Below, piece by piece: positions 43,091-54,114 of a stretch of 64,000 nt of DNA. The notes beneath the pieces are model-generated. The model was not told the DNA's origin. It saw only the letters and a program-made list of their open reading frames with translations, and did no database searches. The translations under genes and the position numbers were made by a program. The stretch lies in contig JAZHRO010000012.1 of NCBI GenBank assembly GCA_037157565.1, positions 8,334,501-8,398,500 of the forward strand, read 5' to 3'. How positions within the stretch are numbered: the stretch's first letter is position 1; the number at the start of each line of letters is the position of its first letter. The DNA comes from Thalassia testudinum. Its lineage: Eukaryota; Streptophyta; Magnoliopsida; Alismatales; Hydrocharitaceae.

Positions 43091-43258
43091 GTATTGAAGT
43101 TTTAGCTGTTTTTAGTTAATAGTATTCTGTGGGCCTATTCATATACCCTTGATATGTTTCTTGGGGCTTTTACAGTTTGGACCTCTATGTCATTCCTTCT
43201 TTATGCTTTGTGTGTATAGAGGACACATCTCTTCAATAATAATCAAACAATCTATTAG
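43091..43258 (+). repeat. 3' LTR of Copia E (approximate)
   Basis: Follows the purine tract cccgaggagag. Starts TATTGAAGTTTTAGC, has 'ttgtgtgtatagaggacac' as the TATA/transcript-start region, and ends near 'caaacaatctatta'. The exact right edge is uncertain because no 5' partner was found. Confidence 0.5.
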
Positions 43259-43779
43259 CAAACAGTAGCTATAGACGCTAGCTTCCAGTGCCTTCCTGAT
43301 TTCCACATCTTTGTCTTTGAAACTCATTGGTACATGCCATTAAGAGAAAATTCAGAACACTTTTCTCTGTATGGTACAAGAATTCTTTCAAAAAAAAAAA
43401 ATCTTTCAAAAATGATCCAAGAATTGCTCCATCAGGTAGAGAGAGCAAGATTGACTTATTGTGCTGTTGTGAGTCAACATAATATTTCCTAAGCCATGGA
43501 TGCCTCTAACAAATTGAGGCATGCACAACTAGTTGCTTTTGGGCATCATGGGTGCTTGTCCAGTATTTTGTTAAGGATCTTCATTAATAATATGTTTACT
43601 GAGAATCTTATTAGAGAATTATAAGAACAAGATTACACTATAGCAGAACAGAACACCTTTCAAAAGCATGGTTTGCTCTGGCTACAAGACTCTCCACATA
43701 GATCACCTCCTGCATTCATAGCTAATCCTCCAAGTGCACATTTAGCCATGGAAAGACGATGAACAGGTTCCACCACCAT

Positions 43780-44990
43780 AGCAATCACATAGAGAAACTT
43801 CTTGGCACTGTGTCAAAGCGAATAAACAAGGGAACTCCAACATGAGAGAGCCATGAAGGCTCCGAGAATCCTCCCAAAATAAGAACAAATATCCCATTCC
43901 TATCCTTCAAGTAAAATACTCCTCCAAAGTTGGGAAAATCTGTAAACGGTCCGTCCTAAAATATAAGCATCTACCATGTGTAGCACATCGATCCTCCCAA
44001 TTCCAGGTTCTATCATAAAATTCCAGCAACAGTCTAGAGGATAGCCTATCATCAAGATTCATGATCCAGTAGCACCATTTTGCAAAGAGAGCCTCATTCA
44101 TTGTGCTCAATCGACGAATGGCCAGCCTCCCTTCAGCAAAGGGACGATAAATGTCTTTCAAGGCACCAAATATCCCCCTGCCTTGTCTATTAGCACCCTT
44201 TCATAGGAATCTCTTGCAAATAGCCTTTGTTTAAGCAGCCACCTCTGACAGGAACAAAAAAGATAACGTAAAATATTGGAATCACTGAGAGAACATATTT
44301 AACTAATATAAGTCGGCCTCCTTTTGACAATAGCTCTGCCTTCCAACCTGACAGCCTTCTCTCCACCTTCTTAAAAAGAGAATTGAGGTCTATACCAGAG
44401 ACCTAGCTCAACAAGCAGTGGCCTAAGATACATAAGTGGGAGCACCCCCTTAGTTGCATGTCGATATGATTGCAGCAGCCACCTCCTCCTTCATAGTAAA
44501 AGCAACACAAGTTGAATTAATAGAAAAACCAGAGCTCTCTCCAAAGATGTGTAAGAACGCTGCGGCATTCTTCGCCTAAAGCACCTTCACCAGAGAGATA
44601 GTGAGATAGTAACATTGGTGTATTGGAGAAGCGGAATCACCATCTACCCTATTGTAAAGCCTATGAAAAGCCTAATTGAACAAGCAATACAAGTTCTCAG
44701 AGCAAGAATGACCACTGCTAAAACAAAGAGAAGTGGTGCCAGTGACCAGCCCGATCTAACCCCCCTTCACGGCTAGATCCATCCCCCCAATGGGTCCTTA
44801 CCCAATAACATTGATAAGGAAGTGGATGTAATGCACATCTTCCTAAACTAGATCCAAAGCTCCAGAAGACCTCTTTTGCAAGGTATGACCACAAAAACCT
44901 CCAATCTGCAGCCACAGCCCTCTTACCCATCCCTTTCTAGTATGAAATTGCTTCTAGGGCCGTAATGAAACATGACCTCTAATAACTTGC
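43780..44990 (-). mobile_element. LINE fragment, RT C-terminus
   Basis: The minus strand at 44161-43907 encodes GRLAIRRLSTMNEALFAKWCYWI, a highly conserved plant L1 patch after RT. 44930-44200 carries degraded RT text. Neither end is well defined; there is no poly(T) on the 3' side, so it may be 3'-truncated. 43259-43780, to the left, has no recognised feature. Confidence 0.65.
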
Positions 44991-45422
44991 AAAAAAAAAA
45001 ACTGTTGACCTCTAATAAAGGCTACTTGCAGCAGAGGGATAAGAGTGTCTAAGATACGGGGAGACAATTTTCCAAAACTTTTGCCATTATATGTTGCATT
45101 TGAGAGGGCAACAAGCCTCGGATCATCCACAATTTCCACTACTGTCGTCTTCGACAAAAAGAATACAAAGAACTTATTCATTAACAATGCGTTGTGCAAT
45201 TTCCGTATGGTTTTCATACATATGATGATCCAAGTGAGCTTTGTATCTTCATTCATGTGACATTATTTTCAATATAGGTTTTATGCATCCACATGCATCA
45301 TATGCATGTATGGGATGTACCCATGCATCAAGAATTTTCAGTTTTCACAAGTCATACCTCCTGTACCAACACCCATGTAAAAGTGATCTAGAATAAATTT
45401 GATAAATATATATATACAGCTT
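44990..45422. other. Unassigned sequence
   Basis: A/T-rich, with an 'atgcatccacatgcatcatatgcatg' patch near 45283 containing several ATGCAT-like palindromes. No gene or TE signal seen. Confidence 0.4.
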
Positions 45423-45576
45423 TGTTGAGACACCTTCGGTCTTATTATTTTGTTATTAGCTATTTTGTTATTTCTATTATTTCTTTAGACATGCTCGTTA
45501 TTTTCCCAATACCTCTTCTCTATATAAAAAGGTGTTGGGTTCTTTTGATGAATAGATTGAACCATTTTCTCCTACT
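45423..45576 (+). repeat. 5' LTR of Copia F
   Basis: A 154-bp LTR with promoter-like 'tctctatataaaaaggtg' near 45518 and 'tgttgggttc' as the probable transcript start region. About 90% like 49542-49696 by eye. Confidence 0.85.
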
Positions 45577-46025
45577 TGGTATTAAAGCGAGATCCTAAAC
45601 CAGGTTCTGGTATCCAACCAAACAAGACCCTCCAAAACCCTAACACCCAAACCCCTCTCTCTCCTCTCTCCACTATCGCCATCCCTCATCCATCTCTCGC
45701 TAGCACTGCAATAGTGGTGCAGGCCTTCTCCAGCCACTGGAGCGGGGGCGCAGAGCGATAGGAGGCTCCTCCCCAACAGCACGACAACACTGGTAGGTGG
45801 TGCCACCCACCGGCGACAGTAGAGGGGAGGCAGGACCTACGCACAGGTGCTGGGCCTGATCTAGGTCTCAATGCACCCTGCTGCAGTCCGTAGGGGCCTC
45901 TATGCAATCTTAGACATGGGTTTCAGGTCTTTAATCTCCCAGATCTTCATGTCTAAGTCCTAATCCAGTGTACTCAATTTTTCCATGGTCTGAAAACTAG
46001 GCGTATTTTCTCATCTACAAGGCAT

Positions 46026-46800
46026 GTGATGGCATCTTCTAATTCCTCTGAGGTGACATCGAATGATGTTCCCGAGTCCAGGACCTATAAAACTCTGCTT
46101 TTTGGTCCCATCATCAAGTTAGATAAGACCAATTACCGCAGGTGGTCTCAGATGTTCTTAATGACAATGGAAGGTCATGACAAGAAACATATCTTGTTGA
46201 TGTTAGAGCTTACAGAGAAGATAGGAAAGTACACCACAAGAAAGAAAGGCAACAGAATGATCAAGGCATGGTTGATGAATTGTGTAATTCCACGAATTAG
46301 AGATGAGATCATATATTATCCAACAGCCAAGGTAATGTGAGATAGTCTCCGTGACACACTCACATGAGAAGAACTCATCTAAGGATTTTCATATTAGCCA
46401 CGAACTGTCTCAATTGAAGCAAGAAAGATGATCTCTTTCTCAGTGCTACTCTACCCTTCAGAGGCTTCAGGAGAAGTACAATGTGTGCAGGCCGATTTGT
46501 ATGTGTGTTGCACAAAAAGAGTACCACAAAGTGGCTGCAATTCACCAGTTTCTATCAAGACTTTACCCAGTGTAGCAGCTGCCCATTCACAAATTCTTAC
46601 TCTTTCAGAGCTTCCTACCCTAGAGGAAGTCTATAGTCGCTTGAGTCCGATTGAGGTGACAGTACCTCAAACGAGCGAGGCTAGCCAGGCATTTGCCCTA
46701 GCTATTGTTGTTGGACGTGGTGGTAAGGAAGAGGTGAATCTGGTAGACCTTGTACCACGTGCACCTACTATGGCAAAGTTAGCCATGTGAAGGCTTCATG
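46026..46800 (+). pseudogene. Copia F gag
   Basis: The first frame, 46029-46340, is a 104-residue gag N-terminus: KLDKTNYRRWSQMFLMTMEG (DUF4219/UBN2) and IKAWLMNCVIPRIRDEIIYY. It is broken at 46340 by TGA. Further gag text follows in other frames (YNRLS-like VYSRLSPIEVTV at 46624-46660). A knuckle is hinted near 46760 (CTYYGKVSHVKASC in frame pieces). The expected protease is not found after it. Confidence 0.7.
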
Positions 46801-46984
46801 TTGAACCAAACATGGAAAACCTCCAATGGCTAACCAAGCTTAGGAATCTACAGATGTTGTACATGTTCCTAAGGCAGACAATGATGCTTTACTGCAGCAA
46901 CTCTCTCAGTTGACTCAAGAGCCAGCCACATCCTCTACCGAGACTGCTACTTTCACCTCCTCATCAAGTATAGATGATTTTTTC

Positions 46985-47755
46985 CGACTATTGTGGTTAT
47001 TTTTGATAAACATAAGTCTGATGTCCAACATGTGATTGAGACATTTTTATTAAATATAAAGAATCAGTTTTCTGTTATAGCTAAGGTTGTGCGATATGAT
47101 AAAGCATTGGAGTTTTGCACCACCAGATCAGCTACTTTCTACAAGTCTCATGACATTATACATCAGACGTCATGCCCCTACACCTCACAGTAGAATGGTG
47201 TGGTAAAAAGGAAACACAAGCATTTATTGGATGTGGCTCATAGACTATTAATCCATCATTGTGTGCCACATTTATATTAGGGTGATGTAGTGCTTACAAT
47301 TTGCTATCTTATTAATCGGATGCCCTATTTTGTATTACATAAACGGACCCCATGGCATATTTTCTATCCTGACAGAGATCTATTTCACCTACCACCTTAT
47401 GTATTTGGATGTATAGCATTTGTACACTTATTGAGACCAGACAAGCTAGCAACTAGAGCTAGGAAGTGTGTTTTCCTTGGTTATTCACAGACATAGAAGG
47501 GGTATCAGTGTTTTGACCTTGTGGCTGGCAAGCACTATGTGAGTGCTGATGTTACTTCTCACGAATCAGTCCTCTACTTCTTCCTTGCAACGCGACAGTT
47601 AGCACCAGAGGCTAAGTTTGCTCTTATGCCTATTCCTCTTGTATCTATGGATGAGTTTCCAGTTTCTGGGGTTGGTCCTACACCTAACAATGGTAGTCAG
47701 GAACCTATGCGCAGTTCTGCACCTGACAGTGGCAATGATGGTTAGAGATTCAGGG
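46985..47755 (+). pseudogene. Copia F integrase (C-terminal part)
   Basis: Reads IETFLLNIKNQFSVIAKVVR (47034-47094), then EFCTTRSATFYKSHDIIHQTSCPYTSQ (47110-47190). The core Asp of the family 'DN..EF' is kept only as 'DKALEF'. Then comes LTICYLINRMPYFVLHKRTP (47290-47350), FGCIAFVHL and CVFLGYS. The N-terminal zinc and first catalytic Asp are deleted. A frameshift or stop occurs about every 250 bp. Confidence 0.7.
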
Positions 47756-47859
47756 ATCCACCTGTTACTTTTCAGTTGTCAGTTACCTACAGGCAATGCA
47801 CCCCCTACTTCAGACCCACCATCCCCCCCCCCCCCGATTCAGGTATGTGTCTAGTGGTG

Positions 47860-49530
47860 ATTGTGTAGGATTAGGTGATGTTATCCTAGAAGATGACCTT
47901 CCAATTGCTATCCAGAAGGCTCATCGTTTTTGTGTACAATACCATGTGGCTGGAGTTGTGTCTACAACTAATTTGGAGACTACCTTTAAGCTCTTTACTA
48001 TAGCACTGGCTACCACAAAGCTACCTTCCATGCACTACCAAGCCTTGATCCAAAATGACGTAAAGCCATGGATGATGAGATGGCCGCTCTTCGGATTCGA
48101 CACACTTGGGAGCTTACTCTGCTCCAGCTAGTGCTCGCCTGATGGGATCTCGTTGGGTCTTTACCCTAAAATATAACACCGATGGGTCTATTTGAATGTA
48201 CAAGGCTTGGTTGGTAGCTAAGGGATTCACCCAGACATATAGGGTGGACTTCTTTGGCACTTTCTCAAAAGTCCAAATACTTGTCTCTATTGCTAGCCAC
48301 AAACACTGGCTACTTCACCAGCTTAATGTGAAGAATGATATGAAAAACACCTTCCTCTATAGCGATCTTCAGAAGAAGGTGTACATGCAACAACCCCCTT
48401 GGTTTCAAGGTTTGAGGGGAGTGTATGTACAGGTTGAAGAAGGCTATCTATGACCTTAAGCAAAGTACGAGAGCATGACTCCAGAAACTCTCAAAGGTGG
48501 TAAAGAAGATGGGTTTGTAGAGGTCTTCATCAAATCATTCTCTATTCGTTAGGAAAACTGAGAGTGAAGTTGTGGCCTTGGTGGTTCATGTTGATCTCAT
48601 TATTACTAGTGATGACAAATCTAGAATAACTAAGGTTAAGAGGTACTTGGCTGAGCAGTTTGTTATGAAAGACTTGGGGTAGCTTCAGTATTTCCTTGGC
48701 ATAGAAGTGGCCAAAAATAAGCAGGGGATCGTGTTATCCCAGCATAAGTATACTTTGGATATGCTCCAAGAGACAGGGATGCTAGGGTCCAAGCCAACAA
48801 ATATTCCTATAGACCCCAAGGTACATCTTTATGATGAGAAGGCAGAGCCCGTTGACAGTATTACATACAGACAGCTTGTGGAAAAGCTACTATATCTGAC
48901 AATTACCAAGCCTGACATTGCTTTAGTTGTAGGAAACCTTAGTTTATGGATAAATCAATCAAGCAACAGTGGCAGGCAGCTATGTAGGTGCTTAAATACA
49001 TGAAAAAAGTACCTAGACGAGGGGTACTTTTCCATAGTAGATCTCCCATGACAGTAGTTGAGTATTCCAATGCTAATTATGCAAGATGCTTGGCTAATAG
49101 AAAATTCACTACTAGATTGTGCACATTTGTAGCTAGTGATCTGGTTAGCTGGAGGAACAAGAAATAGGAGGTAGTTTCTCGATCTAACACCGAGTCAAAA
49201 TATAGGGCGATGGCCTAGACAACCGCAGAGATGATCTGGGTGAGGTCTCTACTACATGACTTACATGTTCAGATAGAAGAACCTATGGAAATAAGGTGTG
49301 ACAATTGAGCAACTACATATATTGCAAATAATCCCATATTACATGAGCGCACAAAGCATGTCAAGGTAGATTGCCACTAAACCAGAGACTTGATTCAGCA
49401 TGTGATGTTGCGCACTACCTTTTTCGCATCTAGAGACTAGACAGCAAATGTCTTCACGAAGCTTCTTCCGCATTCTACTTTCGACGACTATTGTTCCAAG
49501 CTGAGCACGATCAACATCTTATGCTCTAAC
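47860..49530 (+). pseudogene. Copia F RT and RNase H
   Basis: RT starts with a linker like 'DDLPIAIQKAHRFC' (47896-47937), which matches the linker of Copia 1. It then reads KAWLVAKGFTQTYRVDFFGTF (48199-48261) and LHQLNVKNDM. The catalytic box near 48592 is HVDLIIT (YVDD expected). RNase H at 48707-49003 and 49000-49525 has ALVVGNLSLW and CDN-ATYIANNPI pieces, and the LSTINI C-terminus near 49500. Damaged throughout. Confidence 0.7.
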
Positions 49531-49541
49531 TTGAGGGAAAC

Positions 49542-49696
49542 TGTTGAGACACCCTTTCGATCTTATTATTTTATTTTCGGCTATTTTGTTATTTCTATTA
49601 TTTCTTTGGACATACCTATTATTTTCCCAATACCCATTCTCTATATAAAAAAGTGTTGGATTCTTTTAATGAATAGATTGAATCAATTTTTCCTAC
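49542..49696 (+). repeat. 3' LTR of Copia F
   Basis: Starts TGTTGAGACACCC directly after ttgagggaaac (purine tract) and ends ttttcctact at about 49696. It is immediately followed by a LINE fragment. Confidence 0.85.
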
Positions 49697-49697
49697 T

Positions 49698-50155
49698 ATT
49701 TCTTTTAAAAGTTAAAACAAAATACAATAATGGCCTCAAACAAAACCTATCAACATAGAAACGCTCTCCTCTACATGTCATCTTGGGCACACCCTTTATC
49801 ACAAAGATGAACGCAGCTCCCTAAAGAAAATGCCCCAAACAAAACACTATCAACACAGAAATGCTCCCCTCCACGTATGATCTTGGACATACCCTTCACT
49901 ACAAGGATAAATCGAGCTCCCTAAAAGACAGAACACTCCCCTCTAAATAATATCTCATTTCTTTGTAACCACATAGCCCACAATACGGCCAAAGGATATA
50001 CCCTTTCCTTTTTTTTATTTGAATGTGGCCCTGGTAAGAGATCATCAAAGGCCAGCCAATGGAGAAACACCTATCCAACTGATATTAGCATGCTCCCAAA
50101 CCTCCCTAGCCAAAGGACATCCAAAGAAAAGATGACATTCAACGTTGAACTTTAG
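49698..50155 (-). mobile_element. LINE 3' fragment with internal 100-bp tandem duplication
   Basis: On the minus strand near 50150-49990, the patch FNVECHLFFGCPLAREVWEHA matches the zf-RVT H-LFFGC block, followed by the L1 C-terminal patch. The last 200 bp contain two copies of a roughly 100-bp unit (starts at about 49732 and 49831), beginning 'ggcctcaaacaaaac' and 'tgccccaaacaaaac'. The element ends abruptly next to the Copia F 3' LTR. A short T-rich patch (tttcttttaaaag, 49699-49712) may be its tail. Confidence 0.6.
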
Positions 50156-51008
50156 ATTTCCAATATATTAAATATATTTAACTACGAGTACATGTCTCAT
50201 GTGCACCTAATGTTATTCATATCAAGGGGCTGTTTTTACTTATTTGGAGGACTGCACCCTCATTTTGAGGGATATCTAGTGGGTAAGTTTAGAAAAGAGA
50301 GGGCTGCATGTTTCGCATATCAACACTACAGAACATGTCAACAACAGATCCGTAATTCGTGTTAGAATTCACATTGGATTGATGAAATACTTTTGTGTGA
50401 CAATCAGGTTGCACTGGAGATTAACTTTGAGCCATCACCTCTTTAGATTGACCTTGGCCCAAGCTCTTCACATCACTTGTCAACTAGTTGATAAATCCTA
50501 CCCACAATGAAATCTGATGCTTTCTGTAGATGGCATCCTATTGGTGCACCAGACGAGCTAGAGTCACGAGAAACTCGAGTAGTGAAGAGAGGCTCCCCCT
50601 AAAAGCAAAAATCGTTAAAAGGAGTAAATAACATAGAATGCATACCCTCTCAAAAAAAAGGGGAAAAAAAGAAGGAAAAAATAGAAAGCTATGTCAAAGG
50701 CAAATGGAGACACAGGTGGGCCAAAGATAAGATTAAGACACATTTGCACTTCAAGGTACGTGCTTTTCAGTTTCTTGGGGCAGTTGTGTGACAAAAAGGG
50801 GCAATTGTAGGAGATGCCACTTATAGAAGACATGACACAAGGAGTTTGTATAAGGATAATTTTCTACCTTGTCACAGAGGTGAAACACGTTGGATGCTAA
50901 ACCTTGCAAGATGAATTAGGTCCTCTAGACCAAACAAATTATCATGCCTAACAATTAGCCATAATAATTTTGGTATGGTAGGTCTTTCAAAATTAGAGCA
51001 AACAATAA
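50156..51008. other. Unassigned sequence
   Basis: No recognisable gene, LTR or LINE motif. It contains an A-rich tract at 50656-50675. The minus-strand Copia G 3' LTR starts at 51009. Confidence 0.4.
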
Positions 51009-51456
51009 AGTAGGACAAAATGATTAAATCTATTTTCCAAAAGAACTCAACACCTCTTTACATAGAGAAAAGGTGTTGAGAAAATAACATAGTATGCCCA
51101 CAAAGAAAAAACTAATAAAGACTGAAAGGGTATCTTAACATTTCCCCTCAAGCTGGAGCATAAATATCAATCATACTCAGCTTGAAACAACAGTCGTCGA
51201 AAGCAGAGCATGGAAGAGGCTTCATGAAGACATCTATTGTCTAGTCTCTAGATGCAACAAAGGTAGTGCACAACATCCTATGCTGATCTTTGGTGTAGTG
51301 GCAATCCAGCTTGACATGCTTGGTGCACTTATGAAACATGGGATTGTACGCAATATAGGTAGCTGCCCGGATGTCACCTCTCATCTCCATAAGTTCCTAA
51401 ATTTGAGCATGCAAATCATGTAGTAGAAGCCTTACCCAAATCATTTCTGCAGCTGT

Positions 51457-51666
51457 CTAGGTCATAGCCCTATACTCCAACTCGACAATGGATCTGGAAA
51501 CTATTCCATGTTTCTTGCTCCTCCAGATAACCAGATTACCAACTACAATAGTGTATAACCCAATAGTGGATTTCCTATCTGCCAAGCACCCTACATAATC
51601 AACATCAGAATACCCAAGTACTTTCATGGAATGAGAGATCCTTTCTAGAAGAGTATTGACATTCAT
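51457..51666 (-). pseudogene. Copia G RNase H fragment
   Basis: A 69-codon open frame spanning the conserved Copia RNase H core: GYSDVDYVGCLADRKSTIGL (catalytic first Asp in S-D-x-D) to SIVELEYRAM (with Glu). The next catalytic part lies in other frames at 51400-51150. A remnant only. Confidence 0.75.
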
Positions 51667-52013
51667 GCCCTTTCTTCAGGTATCTAAACACCTGCATAGC
51701 CGCCTGCCAATGTTGCTTAGTTGGTTTATCCATAAACTAACTAAGCTTTCCCACAGCTAAAGCAATGTCTAGCCTGGTAATCTTCAAATAAAACAATTTT
51801 CCCACAAGCTACCTGTATGCCCAATTATCAATGAGCTCTACCTGCTCATCATAGAGATGTATCTTGGGTCCATATGAATATTAGCTAGCTGGGACTCCAG
51901 CATGCCTATCTCCTGGAGCACATCCAAAGTATACTTGTGCTAGAACAACACAATCCCCTACTTACTTATGGCCAACTGTATACCAAGAAAATGCTGAAGC
52001 TGCCCCAAGTCCT

Positions 52014-52450
52014 TCATAACAAATTGCCGGCAAGAGACTGCTTAATCTCAATTATCCCAACTTTATCATCACTAGTAATAATGAGATCCTCAACATATAC
52101 CAACAACACCATAACTCCCTTCTCAGTCTTCCTGATAAATAGAGAGTGATCTAACAAAGATCGTTGCAAGCCCATCTTCTCCACTACCTCTGAGAGTTGT
52201 TGAAACAATGCTCTCAGGCTCTGTTTAAGGTCATAGATGACCGCCTTCAATCTGCACACACTCCTAAACCTCGTATCTGGGGGCTTGCTACATATAAATC
52301 TCCTCATGAAGAATGCCAAGCAACAATAAAGATAAGGATCCAGACCGTCGAAGGCGAGCAATAAAGAAGAAAGTATCGAAGAAGTTCACCCCATACATCT
52401 AGGTGAACCCCTTTGCCACCTCTATCTCTCCTCGTCAACACTTGGAGCAA
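52014..52450 (-). pseudogene. Copia G reverse transcriptase fragment
   Basis: Contains the tip of the fingers/palm: VCRLKAVIYDLKQSLRALFQ, then SLLDHSLFIRKTEKGVMVLLVYVEDLIITSDD. The catalytic YVDD is YVED (third residue D to E). A deletion removes the segment between the KGFT...FFDTF region and ILHEEIYM. Confidence 0.7.
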
Positions 52451-53174
52451 CGCAGCAATTCTACTTAACCCACTTAATATATAAAAAGCCTTATTCTTGG
52501 TGGTGGAAAGAAATAAAGATATTAAATCCTTAGAAGCATATAAAGACACACCAATACATGCTTAACCATTTCAAAGACAAGTTAATTTTCATTTTCTAAG
52601 TACAGCTCCAGTTCATTGTCTTCATTCCAAAATCAGTTGTATAAAATAAAAAGGGATGGCCCCGACTTCATGAAAAAGGAATGAAAAATAAAAAACTCAA
52701 CATCGATCATAAAGTTTGCATTGCATTACTTCTTGTAGCAGCAGCATAAGAAGATATTTGTGAAGACTCTGGTTCTAAGCTGTATCAGTCAATGGCATTG
52801 ATAAGGTTCATGAATCCATACTTGAGCAGCTGGTAAAAGAAAAGGCAAAATGCTAAAACCATATTGGAGTTTAGAGATTTCTGATATATTTGACATTACC
52901 AGTGAATAAAGGTGGACCACTTCCAATTTTAAATTTGTATTCTGATTTCAAACTTTGGATATTGGATATACTTAGGTTCGATGTGCATAGAAAGTCAGCC
53001 TCAGCAACATTATTAGGATGGCTTCCATACTGCAAATAACATTGTAATTTTGACGTACTACTGTCAGTAAGCAGCCTACAGAAATCACCAATTTGGTTAT
53101 TGATGTAGGAAGAGAAAGTAGCTTCCATGTGTTTCAGGTGTTCCAAAGCTTTGAATTTCTTGCATTTTATATAT
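52451..53174. other. Intronic sequence with one coding-like island
   Basis: A/T-rich sequence between Copia G and Copia H. Apart from the island at 52871-53160 (listed separately), no repeats or motifs are recognised. Confidence 0.45.
52871..53160 (-). other. Possible exon or gene fragment of unknown identity
   Basis: I do not recognise this. On the minus strand an open frame runs from about 53160 and ends in TAA at 52871. It begins KALEHLKHMEATFSSYINN and includes IGDFCRLLTD, FLCTSNLSISNIQSLKSEYK and GSGPPLFTG. A splice-like CACTG|GTAATG occurs after LFTG (52910 region), which would make the last 9 residues intronic. There are no Copia, LINE or hAT motifs. It lies on the same strand as MUB but is not expected in the protein. 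It may be a fragment of another gene or chance. Confidence 0.25.
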
Positions 53175-53323
53175 TGTAGAGAAGTTTGCTTTAGTTTACA
53201 GGATATTGTCCATTGTTATTTTTCTTTTCTTACATTGACTGGTATGCATTTTTCCCTTAGCCTCTCTCCATAAATAGAGATCTAGGGTTTTATAGAAAAA
53301 TGGATCACTTCATTTACTCAACA
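53175..53323 (+). repeat. 5' LTR of Copia H
   Basis: A 149-bp LTR with TATA-like 'ctccataaatagagatct' near 53268. It pairs with 62732-62884, whose start reads TCTACAAAAG. Immediately downstream, two copies of a 68-bp unit repeat in the leader (53421-53552). Confidence 0.85.
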
Positions 53324-53420
53324 TGGTATCAGAACAGCGATCTTAAACCGAAGCTCTATACCTTCTTAGCCTCTCATCTCTTTCTTTCTCCACCAAATAA
53401 TAATTTAGGGTTGTTTTCTC

Positions 53421-53552
53421 TTATTGGGATTTGTGCAACTCCATGGAAGAAAAGGGAATCCCTCTCAAACAATTCTTGTTTTCTCTTCTTATTGGGATTT
53501 GTGCAACTCCATGGAAGAAAAGGGAATCCCTCTCAAACAATTCTAGGGTTCC
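53421..53552. repeat. 68-bp tandem duplication in Copia H leader
   Basis: Copies begin at 53421 and 53489 (ttattgggatttgtgcaac) and include 'gaaaagggaatccctctcaaacaattct'-type text. Nearly identical, so recent within this lineage. Confidence 0.85.
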
Positions 53553-54114
53553 TGCCCTAGGGCACAAGGCTCGAAAGAGGTACCCCACAACACCTACTAC
53601 CGAATTTCACCCTACTAGTCCCACCACCGGACTCCACCGGTGCCGCCACTAGTTCGGTGACCCCTATTAGGACTAAGCAACGATGATCAATGCTGCTGGC
53701 AGTCAGAAAACCACCAGCAAGGGTTGGTTTTGACCACCAACAGCACCCCAATTAGGGTCAAGTGTTGCCGCCCAGACCTCAACCACCACCCATCAAGGTC
53801 AGAGGGTCTCCTGCTACTATATGGGTGGACCCACAGCATCACCCACCCTTGGTGATGCTTGCCAAAAATCGAACTCCATCATCGGTTGCCTAAACCTGCC
53901 CCCGAAAGTGATCCTAGGTGTACACATCCTCCCTGGATACTTGTTTTGGGTATTTGGAACCTATTGGGGCCTGTTTTCAAGTATGATATGTAGGATTCCT
54001 TGCTTCCGATGGTGAATGGTGGTACATTTTACCTTGTTGATGGTAGTATTAGTGTGATGATCTAGTAGCCAATGTCTGTGGTGTGGGGTTCCCACATGAT
54101 CACAGAGAATGGCA

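Larger units (their letters stand above)
29271..43258 (+). mobile_element. Ty1/Copia element 'E', expanded by five nested insertions
   Basis: Copia order can be followed across 14 kb. Gag starts at 29338-29610, then comes a LINE (29612-30556). Gag continues at 30557-30913, then a minus LTR element (30914-33063). Zinc knuckle, protease and integrase follow at 33064-34253. Two LINE tails come next (34254-34473 and 34566-34628), with integrase C-terminus to 35022. A large LINE follows (35023-about 41270), then RT and RNase H at 41480-43080. The 3' LTR is about 43091-43258. No 5' LTR was recognised. Target duplications or frame continuity support four of the five insertions. Confidence 0.75.
45423..49696 (+). 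mobile_element. Ty1/Copia element 'F' with both LTRs
   Basis: The 5' LTR is 45423-45576 (TGTTGAGACACC...TTTCTCCTACT) and is followed at once by primer site TGGTATTAAAGC. The 3' LTR is 49542-49696. The body holds gag (46026-46800), then jumps to integrase (about 46990), and then RT and RNase H. Protease, pre-integrase and the integrase N-terminus are missing, a deletion of several hundred bases. Flanks (agctt and atttc) do not match, so the duplication is lost or the edges are off. The minus-strand Copia G at 51 kb has a similar LTR and is the same family. Confidence 0.85.
51009..52450 (-). mobile_element. Truncated Copia element 'G' (minus strand)
   Basis: The 3' LTR is 51009-51140, starting on the minus strand TGTTAAGATACCC after a purine tract (cagcttgaggggaaa). 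It resembles the Copia F LTR. RNase H: 51666-51457, SDVDYVGCLADRKSTIGLYT and SKKHGIVSRSIVELEYRAMT. RT: 52361-52014, with LKAVIYDLKQSLRALFQQL and the box YVEDLIIT (YVDD expected). Further RT text to about 52450 matches KGFT.MYGVNFFDTF in broken frames. Upstream domains and the 5' LTR are missing. Confidence 0.75.

Noticed and set aside
45582..45907. G/C-rich minus-strand open frames near the Copia F leader
   Set aside because: They lie between the primer-binding site and gag of Copia F and are leader sequence; no protein family is recognised.
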